Positions 19,971-29,751 of a DNA stretch of 29,751 bases are shown here, piece by piece. Source of the DNA: Lactifluus volemus (Eukaryota; Basidiomycota; Agaricomycetes; Russulales; Russulaceae); assembly GCA_022376515.1 (NCBI GenBank), contig WTXI01000404.1, forward strand, positions 1-29,751. The letters run 5' to 3'. Every line of letters starts with the position of its first letter. Position 1 is the stretch's first letter. Position numbers and translations under genes: made by a program. Under the pieces are notes generated by a model. It searched no databases. It saw only the letters and a program-made list of their open reading frames with translations, and was not told where the DNA came from.

Positions 19971-21385
19971 CTTGATCTATCACCTCAAGCCCACGTTACG
20001 TGTCCCCAAGTATATGACCCGTTAAATCTTGGCTTTGCCTTTCTTTAACATTTCGCGATGCTCTGATTCACCTATGGACTAGCAGATCATCCGCACGCTT
20101 TACTGTACATCTCGACTACTCTCAGACGTGCGCCCCTGGGTGTTTATCCTCACTGTAACTCTCTATATTATGACCTTGATCTACCAGGTCCACCCTCCTC
20201 GGTTTCGTCGTTTAATTCTACAACATATCCCACCACTACTTATTTTACATGATATTGGGATTATTCTCCAAAGTTTTCCTATATGATGTCTGTATTTATC
20301 CGGATAAAATGCCAGAAGCTGTGTCGTGTCGAATGAAAACGATGACGTGTACCTTTTGAGCCCTAGTCACGTTGACCCTCCCATGGCTGTGCTGGCAGGC
20401 CCTTGGGTCCCGCGATAGAGTAAAGATTGGAAGTTGGCTTTGGCCATTACTGAAGAATGGGCAGGCCGTACGTGGCAGATGCGATGATTTATTCCGCTCA
20501 CAGCGAGTGCTTGCCCGGTCCTGGCACGCTTCGGTACCGAGCAGCGTCCAACGAATCTCCGTCTGGGTGACGAAGCTAGCGACAAATGGTTTGCAAGACT
20601 TGCCGCGCCCGCGTGAACGTTGCCCAAATCTCGCTCTCTGCTATTCGTGGTTGGTCAGGCCAGTCAGGACCCAATCCGTCCCCCTGTTCGGGCCAAGAAA
20701 AAAAAACAAATTACAACATGATAGCCTCATTACTAAATCTGTCATTTTTCATTTATGTTTTTTGGGGGGGTGAGGGACATAGCCGGACATCGGTTCTCCG
20801 TAAAACATTGAATGTCATTTCTGCAAGGTCCAATAGAATGATACAGGGGGCGCGTGTCTATGCTGTTCCCCACTGGCTGGTATTTGACAGTGAAATGATC
20901 TGGTGTCATCCAGAACTGAGTTGCTACCTGGCTCGTTTGTCATCTTCATCGTTAAATTGAGCTAGTCAGTACTCCCTGATCATTGAGGTTATCCCCTTTG
21001 TCCTCCAACGTTCCTGAAATCGATGTCGAGATGCTCCTGCGGATGTTGCAAATCCCCCAACTATGCCAGTACCTTGAGATTGATGTATCGTGCGACCGTC
21101 GTGCCTACTACCCCCAAAGGGCTCATTTTCTTTCTTCCTGATTCCGATGGTACCTTTTTGTCAGGGGCATCTACCAGAATATCACAACAATGGCGGACAA
21201 ATGTCCTATTCCAGGTTCAGAATAATGGCGTTCCTATGCACCATAGATAGGTATGTACTCTATGGACACGAATATGGAAAGGTTTGTTGGTGATGGGCTT
21301 AACATCCTCCAACATGTAGGTATAAAAAGTACCGAGTCCCATCCGAACATTACGAGGTGGAAATGTGACAAATTTCAACCGAGCT
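19971..21385. other. Intergenic region without a supported gene
   Basis: About 1.4 kb. Short ORFs at 20,360-20,960 (both strands) and 21,000-21,300 have no recognised motif. One plus-strand frame at about 21,019-21,140 reads EIDVEMLLRMLQIPQLCQYL and could be a relic. The minus-strand frame of the acyl-CoA synthetase continues open to 21,217 but loses family resemblance after about 21,390. Confidence 0.4.
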
Positions 21386-24279
21386 TTATAAGTTTGCAGA
21401 TCCAGACCGAGCTGGTGGGGATCAGGAAGGTCGTAGAGTGCGTCGAGCACTGCCTTGTACTTGCTGTACGCGTCCCGTCTACCCCCAGGCGGTGAGAACA
21501 AGTCTTTACGTTGGCCTCGAGCATTCTACGAGAGAGGATCTAGCTCACCTTCGCAGTTTCAGCGTCGGCGTTAATGTGTTGTCATCGATGCTGAAAGGCT
21601 CAAGGCTCAGATGTATGCGTCTCAGCTGCTCGAACCTAGCGCACTGTTATCAAAACCAGTTGAATCTATTACGGAATATTACCCACCCTTTGAGGCTCTT
21701 TGCGGCTTTCTTATTTAGCTCCTCGAGCAAGCCATTCACAATTCGTGAGTCGTTACACAACTCCTTCAGCATTTGCGTGTCCTCTGCATCGACCCTACGT
21801 TCGAGGACGCGCGAAGCAAACGCAGCAATCTGTGCGGGTTCGGGTACAACCACACCAATAAGGTATGGCTTCAAGCCGTTCCCGTAAACGAAAACTTGCA
21901 TGACGATCGGGATGCGGGAGTATACGCCCTCGATCTTCTCCAAGGCAACATACTCGCCCTGTGCAAGTTTCATGATATTCTATCCACGAGCTGAGTAGCG
22001 TGCGCGACTGATAGGTGTACACCACACACCTTCACCCGATCGATAATCCTGAAACGCCCGCAATGGTCAATCTCGCCAATGTCCCCGGTGTGAATCCAAC
22101 CATCGGTATCTATGGCCTCTTTTGTATTTGCTCGTCTACCTCTTCTCGTCAGCGGAGCTCAAATAGTGTAGGGGTAAGGTAACCTTTGTAATATGGGTGA
22201 AAACAGGCCCGCCCCGGCAGCATATCTCTCCTCGAGGGAACGGTTTATCCTTGCTGTGTAATTCATAGCGGGAACGTCGATTAACTTCATTTCTACAGCA
22301 GGCTGGGGAGGGCCGACGGTTCCGCCAGCGGTTGGATCCCCAGTAATACATCTTGTGCAGATGGCACTGTTCTCAGTCATGCATAGCTACGAATGAAATA
22401 AGTCATATGCGATAACTCAGGATGCCGTCTACCCTGGAAAAGGTCAGTCAGGGTACGTATGAATCATAGGGAGCTCACCTTCAGTTACTCGCAGCCAAGA
22501 GCGATCTTGAGAAAGTCGAGTACATCGGCACTAATTGGAGCCGAACCAGAGACGACAACCTTCAGGTTGCCTCCCAGGACAGCTTGGACTACCCGAGACG
22601 TTAAACAGAACCTTACGAGTGTTCACACTGCCGTACCTTCCTGAACACCAATCTGTCCCAGAAAGGATGTGTGACAGCCCCCGTTGAGCGCAAATTTTTT
22701 GTCCGCACAGCCTGTCGAAATATCGCGCCCTTCAGGCCAGGGACGTTTCCTGCAGCCATCGCAGCATGGTATATACGATTCAAAACCCGGGGCACAGATG
22801 GAAAGAAATTTGGCTTGAGGATTTGCGCGTCCTCAAGTAGCCGAAGGGGATCACCACTGAAAAAACCTATGGCACCCCCAGAGCGATGACAGCCAGCTGG
22901 TTACCTCGCTGCGACCGCTTTCTTTAGGAAAGTGATCGAAAGAGAGCCAGCAACAAACCTCGTATATGTGCGCCAGGGGAAGGTAGGACAACAATTGACT
23001 CGCTCCTCCGGGCCAAAGGCGTATCCGTAGAGATTTGACTGAACAGCCATAGCCAAGTTACCATGGGTCAGCAAGACGCTAGAGATGTTAGGTAAGTGTA
23101 ACGCGCGATGCGATATTGTTGTATTGTCACCTTTCGGTACACTAGTGGTTCCCTGCTCATCCAATTCATATCAGTTCACCGAAGCATAACATTGACATTA
23201 CTGAACCTTACAGAAGTGTAACAAATGCTGGCAAGATCACCTGACGAGGGGTGAATCATATCGCGGCGGTGTTTCTTTCCAAATTCCTCTACTGAAAGGC
23301 GCGTATGACCACGAGGCAAGCGTTCGGAGTACGTCGAACTTACACTCCCTTAGTGATTTTTGACACCCTGACTGTGGGACCACAATTCTCTGTTTGGCTT
23401 CGGGATCTTCGTCAATGACCACAATAAGCTTTAAATGAGGGTGACGCGGAGCGGCCTTGAGCAGCGTAGCTAGGTGATAAGAAGTAGTGAAGACAAGAGT
23501 TAAATGGGCATGGTCGATGCTGAACAGACATTAGATCATGTGCACGTCCGCTAGTGCTTCAAAGACCTTACATATACCCTGAGAAACATCAAGATTAGTT
23601 CCAAGGGTTACCGCTCGTCGTGAACCAACGTACCGACAGCTTCATTACAAGAGTGTCATAGAGGCTGACCCCAACTTTCCATAGGCGTTTAAGGCCAGCT
23701 CAATTATGACCCACTCTAAGATAAGAAAGAGTACGGTAAGTGACAGACTGAATTACCCAGCAAGTGAGACATCCACCTGGTCTGTTTGGGCTCCAAAGGC
23801 CGACTGTGTGATATTCACCACCACCTACTGTCCCATTCTCGAAGAGGGTATGGAGAGCGCTTCCAAGGTTGCGCCTCCTCTCATCTACTTCCGCGTATGT
23901 CTGCCAGACGTAATGATCTGCGTATTTCAGAGGAGTCTTTGAGACTAGCGGACGGTGTCCCAAGAATGTGCGATCTTTGGAAAGCGCGTAACCGGCGTCG
24001 AAGACGTCAGGAAGAGCAGTAAAGGAGCCGGGGGTGTTCAGATCGACGTAACCAAAGTACGCTACGATTAAAAGATGTGGGATTGTGAGTTTGAGCAGGA
24101 AAGGAGAATGTCGCACCATTCCGGTAGTGAGCTGGTTCAGACGGATTTTAGTTCGGCTAGGTGACTAGTAAAAGTTAGGACAAACCTGTTTGACCCGGTC
24201 GCTTAGTCCCGGGTACTTCGAGGGATTGTTTCTTTAGGTCGTAGTTTCCCGGCAAAGGGATTGCCCTGTGTACCGCCAT
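21386..24279 (-). pseudogene. Long-chain acyl-CoA synthetase, frame broken by single-base deletions
   Basis: The family activates long-chain fatty acids to acyl-CoA with ATP. Exons by homology: 24186-24279, 23777-24061, 23634-23715, 23572-23578 (7 nt), 23344-23519, 23212-23291, 23131-23152, 22959-23078, 22637-22908, 22479-22588, 22184-22386, 22030-22135, 21687-21979, 21549-21635, and from 21478 down. Diagnostic blocks: VPGTKRPGQT, FGYVDLNTPGSFTALPDVF, the AMP-binding loop [82 protein letters not shown] and [17 protein letters not shown]. Twelve one-base gaps must be allowed, in exons 3, 8, 9, 10, 11 and 12; with them every exon phase agrees. Exons 1, 2, 6, 7, 13 and 14 are clean; exon 5 may contain a compensated shift. 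The last exon's stop is uncertain (a TAA at 21,386 in one frame, a stop at 21,217 in another). Either an early pseudogene or a consensus error. Confidence 0.82.
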
Positions 24280-24576
24280 GGGGGTGTGGCTGAGACGAGA
24301 GAAAGGGAGGGTAATTTTCACAACGGCGAGAGCTTTTGTCACCGGCTAATAATTGCCTTTATCACGTGCTAATATAGAAAGCCGGGGTAAGCGACCGCCG
24401 GTGATGGTCCGGTGAGTCGGGTCGATGATGATGTGGTGCTCTCTCTGTACACGTACGCACGTAATCTCACCATGACAATTCATTTTATCGTAAACACGGC
24501 CCGAACGAGAGCATATCTGTACAGACAGGAATACATTTACGGCTCCTCCGCCCATACGTATATTGTCTGCGCTGCA
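24280..24576. promoter_or_regulatory. Upstream region of the acyl-CoA synthetase gene
   Basis: This 297-bp region lies between the start of the acyl-CoA synthetase and the stop of the upstream penta-EF gene, both on the minus strand. It must contain the 3' end of one transcript and the promoter of the other. No strong motif is seen. Confidence 0.4.
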
Positions 24577-25653
24577 CTAGGGTGCATTTAATACAATCTA
24601 CCGCCAACACTCGTTTAGAACCGTCCCATTGAGTGAATCAAAGAAAACCCACCTTCATGAATTCTTCGTAATTTATCGAAATCCATCCGTCACGGTCAGA
24701 ATCCAACCTTCATCTCAAGCTCGAAACACTTTGGATCTGGGAGACACTGAGCTGACATACCGTTGAAATGATTCGGTCAAGGTCTTCACCGCCACGCAAG
24801 CCCTGACAAATCGATCGAATGTGATGCCTGGTGGAGGTCCATATCCCGTGGTTGGGGCCGAAGCTTTGCGAGCGAGGACATCGTCAGCTTGTTCAACAAG
24901 CACATGATTCTATGGAGCTAACCGTATTTCCGCTCAATGAGTGTCAGGAGGATCGGCGACAGGTTGTATCCGAAACTCCGCATAGCCTCAGACAACTCAC
25001 GTCCATCGATGGAACCCGATCGATCCCTGTCAAAGTGCCGGAAGACACCTTGCCAGTCGCTGATGTATTTCCAGAGTCCTGCAAATTCTGTTGTCGTTGA
25101 GGCAGAGGGTATCACTTTGGAGCCAAAAACCACCCACCCGCAAAGCCTATGGTTCCATTTCTGTCGGTATCCTGACACATACAATTAGTCCTAGAGGTGT
25201 TAATCATGGTTGGTCTGGCTCACGAATATATTCATCAGCATCTTCACGGTATCCAAGTCGAATCCTATGGCGTGGATGAGTTCATGGGTACTAAAGTGTA
25301 TCACATAGACATAAACGCTGATAGCGCTTCAAGAAAGAGAGAAAATCTCGATCTTAGTTAACTCGATTCTAAACACTCACTAGACCAGTTTCCTATGTCG
25401 TATAGAAATCAGTCAGGTCCACACTCGGGAGAATACGAGAAAAGGACGAACCATTTACCAATGCAGCTTGAAGCTCGGAAACACTGATCGAGCCAGACCT
25501 ATCTGAATCGACGGCAGTGAACCATTGCCACAGCTGCGGATCTGCACCAGCAGGAGGGCCGGGGGAATAACCATAACCAGTTTGATGGCCACGATGAGAT
25601 GAGTGGCTATGGGAGTGGTGAAGGCTACCACCGTAGGGAGGATTGTTGTACAT
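24577..25653 (-). CDS. Penta-EF-hand calcium-binding protein (ALG-2/peflin-like)
   Basis: Eight exons (25452-25653, 25381-25392, 25224-25264, 25138-25171, 24923-25087, 24761-24863, 24653-24707, 24577-24597) give 210 aa in frame. The N-terminus is Gly/Pro/Tyr/His-rich (MYNNPPYGGSLHHSHS...), as in peflin and ALG-2 homologues. EF-hand loops are visible at DSDRSGSISVSE, DTDRNGTIGFAE, DRDRSGSIDGRE and DSDRDGWISINYEE, with a degenerate one after PPPGITFDRF. The core FAGLWKYISDWQGVFRHFD is the PEF hallmark. Such proteins bind Ca2+ and act as adaptors in ESCRT and vesicle traffic, usually as dimers through EF5. The end EEFMKIVLNAP matches the family. The second exon is a 12-nt micro-exon encoding part of NGNWSRFDLD. 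Confidence 0.92.
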
Positions 25654-26176
25654 CAAGGTCGAAGAAGATAAGAGGGTGCGAAGTGACAACACGAGTCAAG
25701 GGTCATTGTCAAATAACCCATAACCTGAAAAAGCGCCGGGATGGCATCTCCAAATTTGGACATTGGACATAGCCCATTGCTCTATCACCTGATCCATATC
25801 TGTGTGCTGTGTCTAGCATATCTACGATAGCATACAGGTGCAACTATAGTACATGGTGTTATACGATTAAGATCACTGGTACGGTCACGGTGCAGAGGTC
25901 GTGGCTTCGAGTCAGATAGATGCTGTTATTAGATTAGCTTGATCTTGTTCCTCCTGAAATCCGAGGAAGAGCGCAGCTAACCCCATCTGGAAAGATCAAC
26001 ATCATTACGGTCAACGCCCACCCGAACCGGTTCAGGTGCGTCGCAGATTATAACCACGTGTCACGGAAGGAAAGGTCCGAGTTGCCGTACTTCATGCGTG
26101 CTGCCCGCAACAACGGTAGATCACTTTGGCGTCATATTTATTTCCGAGACCAGCAGCAGAGCGTACTTCGTTGGGA
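25654..26176. promoter_or_regulatory. Divergent intergenic region, penta-EF gene / HAD gene
   Basis: This 523-bp region lies between two divergent start codons. A plus ORF at 26,058-26,243 overlaps the HAD start in another frame and is not supported. No RNA gene or repeat was seen. Confidence 0.4.
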
Positions 26177-27575
26177 ATGTCCAGTCGTAAATTCAAGGCT
26201 GTGTTCTTCGACGTGCGTTTTCCGCAAGATTGCGTTACTGTGATGTCTCATGATATTTGCTCGAAGATCGGCGGAGTTGTCGTGCAAAGCCCTCTCCTAG
26301 CCATCCGGGAGTATGAGAACGAACATAACATCCCCAATAACTATATCAACTGCTTGATGTAAGGTTCGGGGTGAACACTATGTGACGTGAGCGCTAATGT
26401 ACGATCATATTCCATCAGCACCGGATGGGGTTCACAAGGAGCATGGCAGAAGTTTGAGCGGGGCGAAATTCCCTTATTCGCCTTTTACGAACAGTTCAGC
26501 CAAGAGCTGTCTGACGTGGATAAGGGCAATAAATGGTACGTTAGATACTGTGAAAAGAAAAAAATAGGTGAGCCATGGAATCATTCTCCACAAACGCCGG
26601 TGCGATTTTATTCGGGTAACAGCTTGTCCGGAGCTTCCACAGAGGTTGCACATCGACGGCCGGGAAGTGAGCAGTCTCCAACATTTGACGCACAGATTCT
26701 CAACAATGTAGCAGCTTTTCGGTCGCATGATGAGAACAGGCCAGAAGCTGGACAAGTATGTCTATGAGGCTATCTTGCGAATCAGAGGTTCGATGACCTC
26801 TTGATGTATCTTCTTTTTCTATTTATCCGGCATTTCCTACAATTTCCTTAGCGGCAAACTATTGGCGCGTCATCGCTCTCACGAATAATTACTCCAAAGT
26901 CGATGCAACATTCTCGACCTCGGACTCGAAACCCGACACCTGGAACGATATCCCGGTGTTACTCTCGAATCTGAACTCAAATTTCTTGGGTGGGAAAGGG
27001 GCATAGTCCCGCCACACGTCCGTCAGCTATTTGACGATTTCGTGGATTCGAGCGAAGTAGGAATGAGGTAGGGCGACTCACTATTTGACAGCTGGACGTG
27101 ATCGGAGCCACCTAAGGCACGCTAATCCCCGCTCCGTGCCTTCAGGAAGCCGGAGCATCGGTTCTACATCTTTGCCTGCGAGAGGAATCACGTCCAACCA
27201 CACGAAGTTATCTTTCTAGATGATCTAGGTTTGTACGTGCTGCCATTTCCTTTGTCAACTCGTATGTTACCGTGGCTGACGGAGTATGACGCCCGCAGGA
27301 ATCTCAAAACCGCCCAGGAGCTTGGAATGGAAACTATACGTCAGAACCTTGCTTTTTTTTTTTCCGGGCGAACGTCTGATACATAACATGCGTTGATAGA
27401 CGTGCCGATAGGTGGCGCAGTCACCGCCCTCAGAACATTGGGGGATAAATTGGGCATCAATCTGACGGAAGGTTCGGAAACCGAAGCGGGATGCTGTCAA
27501 AACTCTGAACCATTCAGTGGACTCTCCTCCGTCACACCGCGGAGGTTGGGCGCCCGTGGAAGGAATGTTAACTAA
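26177..27575 (+). CDS. HAD-like hydrolase (subfamily IA, ACAD10/epoxide-hydrolase N-domain type), one frameshift
   Basis: Nine exons: 26177-26212, 26267-26358, 26419-26567, 26623-26666, 26715-26787, 26852-27067, 27146-27232, 27299-27339, 27400-27575, about 304 aa if one missing base in exon 6 is counted. Motif I is FFDIGGVVVQSP, with the nucleophile Asp but Gly-Gly in place of the second Asp. Motif II is VIALTNNYSK, motif III the Lys in MRKPEHRFY, motif IV FLDDLGLNLKTA. The cap contains GAWQKFERGEIPLFAFYEQFS. The substrate is unknown; relatives are phosphatases or dehalogenase-like. The frame is lost near 26,905 (after NNYSKVDA); the continuing protein ERYPGVTLESELKFLGWERG lies in the next frame, and the phase of the exon 6/7 junction fits only if one base is missing. 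It is convergent with QCR10 (45 bp between stops). Confidence 0.82.
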
Positions 27576-27620
27576 TCCATCACATACGTATGTTCTATGG
27601 GTTTACAAGAAAGTAGGAAC

Positions 27621-28015
27621 TTAGAATGGTTTGTCCGAGGCAGGGGTCTTGTCCTCGTAGTAACGACTGAGCTGTGGACGGTTGACGGATTAGCATGGGA
27701 ACGAAATATAACGCAGGGTCACACACCACTGGCACCTTGAGAAGTAGAGTGTTTTTCACTTTGGGAGTCACGGAGAGAAGCTAGAGAAAGACGTCACTGA
27801 TTAGGGATACTGTGCAACAAGGGCCGTGGGGACCGTACGAAAATAAGGGCAGTGCCAGCTCCTGCTCCCCAAACGGCGAGACTACCCGACCACCGTTTTG
27901 CAGTCTATAAAACTATGAGTAGATAGCATAGGAGTGCAGTAGAAAAACGGACATGAAAGGTTAAACTTCCCAGTCTACGGGTTGCAGGAGTCGGATAGTA
28001 GGCGAGACGGGACAT
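27621..28015 (-). CDS. QCR10: Cytochrome bc1 complex subunit 10 (QCR10-like)
   Basis: Predicted product 77 aa in four exons (27953-28015, 27839-27904, 27727-27780, 27621-27671), all in frame with 48-58 nt introns. It begins MSRLAYYPTPATRRLGSL, has one membrane helix with a glycine-rich start (WSGSLAVWGAGAGTALIF then LLSVTP), a KVPV linker and the conserved end YYEDKTPASDKPF. This single-span protein sits at the periphery of mitochondrial complex III near the Rieske protein. It would be missed by simple ORF calling because no exon is longer than 22 codons. It is divergent from NOP16. Confidence 0.85.
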
Positions 28016-28232
28016 AGATAATGAGGGTGAATGAGAGTGAGCGAGAGCGACGCGTTGAACGGAGACCGGCCTCGCCTCGGCCCGGGGTTCGGCCGTCTTA
28101 CCTTTATGGGCCTAACGTCTGCGTCCTCTCCTCGGAACCTCCATTCCTTTGTCTCGTCTGCTTAAACGTCTGCCAGGTCATTAGACTTTGCTTGTCGTCT
28201 GACGCCTTCTTCTATACCCCAGAGCCAGCTCC
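28016..28232. promoter_or_regulatory. Divergent promoter, QCR10 / NOP16
   Basis: 217 bp lie between the two start codons. The stretch nearest QCR10 is purine-rich on the plus strand (GAGAGTGAGCGAGAGCGACG). It is followed by a GC-rich segment and a pyrimidine-rich stretch before NOP16. It serves one mitochondrial and one ribosome-assembly gene; shared control is only an inference. Confidence 0.5.
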
Positions 28233-29232
28233 ATGGCAAATCCTCGGCAGCGTCGTAAAGCTCGCTCCTCCCACAAACCGGTACATCATTCGAGGCAAGC
28301 GAAGAAGCTCCTCAAGAAGCAGCCTCGTGCGTTAGGCTTTTTATCGAGATGTCCGCTCTACCGACTCCGATTTGATATTTGACACTCATCAAGCCATTCA
28401 CGGCCCAAAGGTATTACAGGAAGCATGGGACAAGCATAAAACTGTTCGACAAAAGTAGGTATACACAATTCGTGACATGGAATGTTTGATAATTGATGGG
28501 TACTTTGTGCGTCGTCGGCCCTTTCTCCCAGCTACGCAGCGCTAGGTCTGGCTGTTTCTCTGAATCCAAGTGCATCTGGAGGCGCGGAGCGTCTACCATC
28601 TGTCACAGAAGCGCAAACCGTAGAGAATGGGGCAACCATCATTAACGTCTCGGAAACACCATCGTGCATGAGCAACGGGAGTGAACATGCTCTTCCAAAT
28701 GATTTGGGGAAGGGCCTGGGACGTATTGTCCGAGATGAAGCCGGCAGAATTATAGCCGTTGAAACCTACGATGATGCTGATCCGTCCCCACCTACCACCC
28801 ATGGACTGGATCTCGTTGAGGCAGCGGCGGCGACGGCAGCTGTTCTTATTCCGGAGAGTGAAAGTTGGGTGTCGTTAGGTCGGACATCTGGCGCTGAAAA
28901 GCCAAAAGCTGAACTAATTAGAGGTATGTACGGAACGCTGGTGCTTCTGGAGATAACCGTTTTGACCTGACTTGCCATGCAATCATTTTTACCGCTGTCT
29001 CGATTAATCGTTTTTGGAAGCACTCTCAGACGTTTCCTGTGCAATCGTTCCGAGATTCACCTCCAAGGGTGAAGTGGCATTCCTGCAAAGGCTGATATCG
29101 AAACATGGCCGCGACGTGGAAGCCATGGCTCGAGATCGCAAGCTTAATCCTGACCAGCGGACGGGAGGAGAGATACGCCGGGCCATCAATAAGGCGGGAG
29201 GTATCGAGAGACTTGGAGTAAAAGGGCATTAG
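28233..29232 (+). CDS. NOP16: Nucleolar protein 16 (ribosome biogenesis)
   Basis: Predicted product 252 aa in four exons (28233-28326, 28394-28454, 28532-28923, 29021-29232). The N-terminus MANPRQRRKARSSHKPVHHS with QAKKLLKKQ is the basic Nop16 start, and GPKVLQEAWDKHKTVRQNYAALGL is the conserved helix across exons 2-3. A low-complexity acidic/Ala linker follows (LVEAAAATAAVLIPE). The C-terminal block GEVAFLQRLISKHGRDVEAM, ARDRKLNPDQRTGGEIRRAI is the diagnostic NOP16 domain. It acts in 60S pre-ribosome assembly in the nucleolus. All joins are in frame. Confidence 0.93.
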
Positions 29233-29751
29233 GTGATGCGCACACCAATTTCCGTTAACAGCGGCGCAGGTTGGCGGTATGTAAGGATAGCTTATTTAAA
29301 TTTGGTCGGACATCGACATGCCCGACCCATTTAACTACCTAAATGACGATGATGTGTACCGAGAACAAAGCAAAATGAGGGGTACGTGTGTAGTTTGAAA
29401 GGGTGCATGCACGCGAGCATTCGGGGGCCTGTTGTTGAACATTCAAGCGACGACATATATGCCCAGATTTGACAAGGGATAAGGGATAGTCTCTCTCGAG
29501 GAACACGGGAACATGTCGGGAGAAATGCCTAATGAAGGAAAGTAGATAATCTGAAGAGACACGTTGTTGTGCGTGTGGATGTATTAAGAAGGTAGGATCT
29601 TCCCGTACAGGCGGGCATTCAGCGAGCCGAGGAACGGGGAAACATGACAGGTCCCAACCAATTACGACATCCAGTGGACCTCTGAACGCATGGGGGTCCG
29701 GCTAGCGCCATGACGGGCACCGAGACGGAGGAAGCTCAAGGAGATAAAAGA
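29233..29751. other. Right edge, possible first exon of a further gene
   Basis: About 520 bp. A plus-strand ORF from 29,318 reads MPDPFNYLNDDDVYREQSKM and meets a good donor (G/GTACGT) at 29,382. This could be the first exon of a gene continuing beyond the window, but no convincing second exon is visible before 29,751. Otherwise nothing is seen. Confidence 0.3.

Noticed and set aside
21687..21690. A further deletion at the acyl-CoA synthetase exon 13/14 junction
   Set aside because: The donor is AAAGG/GTGGGT, leaving two bases of phase, and the next exon G/TTC joins in frame; no missing base is needed.
22909..22958. Apparent two-base deletion after LPLAHIYE in the acyl-CoA synthetase
   Set aside because: A 50-nt GT-AG intron ending GTCGCAG restores the frame (HIYE-RGNQLAVIAL), so only the run loss at about 22,877 remains.
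26667..26714. Apparent frameshift in the HAD gene after DGRE
   Set aside because: A 48-nt GTGAGC...GCAG intron explains it and joins DGRE to LFGRMMRTGQ in frame.
28021..28335. ORF overlapping the NOP16 start in another frame, a possible upstream ORF
   Set aside because: It begins 5 bp from the QCR10 start codon, so it is probably mostly outside the NOP16 transcript. It has no protein-like features.
1..29751. tRNA, rRNA or CRISPR features
   Set aside because: No B-box-like GGTTCRANNCC with a cloverleaf context, no rRNA-like block and no regularly spaced repeats were found on reading both strands. A covariance-model search was not possible.

Overview
The window is nuclear DNA of a filamentous basidiomycete, most likely an Agaricomycete. 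The protein-coding genes are compact and cut by many short introns (mostly 48-75 nt, GT...AG, often with a CTAAC/CTNAC-like branch site). Intergenic spaces are a few tens to a few hundred bases, and the products are ordinary fungal housekeeping proteins. I saw no prokaryotic features, CRISPR array, rRNA or tRNA. Exon boundaries below were worked out by hand from splice signals, reading-frame continuity and remembered family motifs; no alignment was run.

Layout. 1-2,700: gene-poor, with a cut-off ORF end at the left edge, two AT-rich ATTGA/ATTCA tracts and relics of an NAD(P)-binding protein. 2,720-3,545 (+): SFT2-like Golgi membrane protein. 3,854-5,091 (-): glyoxalase II. 5,225-5,739 (+): free-standing kinesin-tail coiled coil with no motor. 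5,788-8,413 (-): SRP receptor alpha subunit (12 exons). 8,449-9,479 (-): cyclin L. 9,527-10,984 (+): an RS/RD-dipeptide-rich protein diverging from cyclin L. 11,888-13,486 (-): PdxS/SNZ vitamin B6 synthase. 14,648-15,073 (-): mitochondrial ribosomal protein mL49. 15,393-16,068 (+) and 19,077-19,970 (+): two unrecognised Ser/Pro-rich proteins. 17,078-18,310 (+): a decayed M24 aminopeptidase gene. about 21,386-24,279 (-): a long-chain acyl-CoA synthetase that can be read only if twelve single-base deletions are allowed for. 24,577-25,653 (-): penta-EF-hand calcium protein. 26,177-27,575 (+): HAD-like hydrolase with one frameshift. 27,621-28,015 (-): QCR10-like subunit of complex III. 28,233-29,232 (+): NOP16 ribosome-biogenesis protein.

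The genes do not form a pathway cluster. They cover secretion (SFT2, SRP receptor), mitochondria (QCR10, mL49, possibly glyoxalase II), RNA processing (cyclin L, the RS-rich protein), cofactor and lipid metabolism (PdxS, acyl-CoA synthetase) and nucleolar ribosome assembly (NOP16). The most notable points are the run of one-base deletions limited to the middle of the acyl-CoA synthetase gene, the unlisted M24 pseudogene, the kinesin-tail fragment that keeps its intron, a GC-AG intron in PdxS, several micro-exons, and the 47-bp divergent promoter shared by cyclin L and the RS-rich gene. I found no convincing new multi-gene system.
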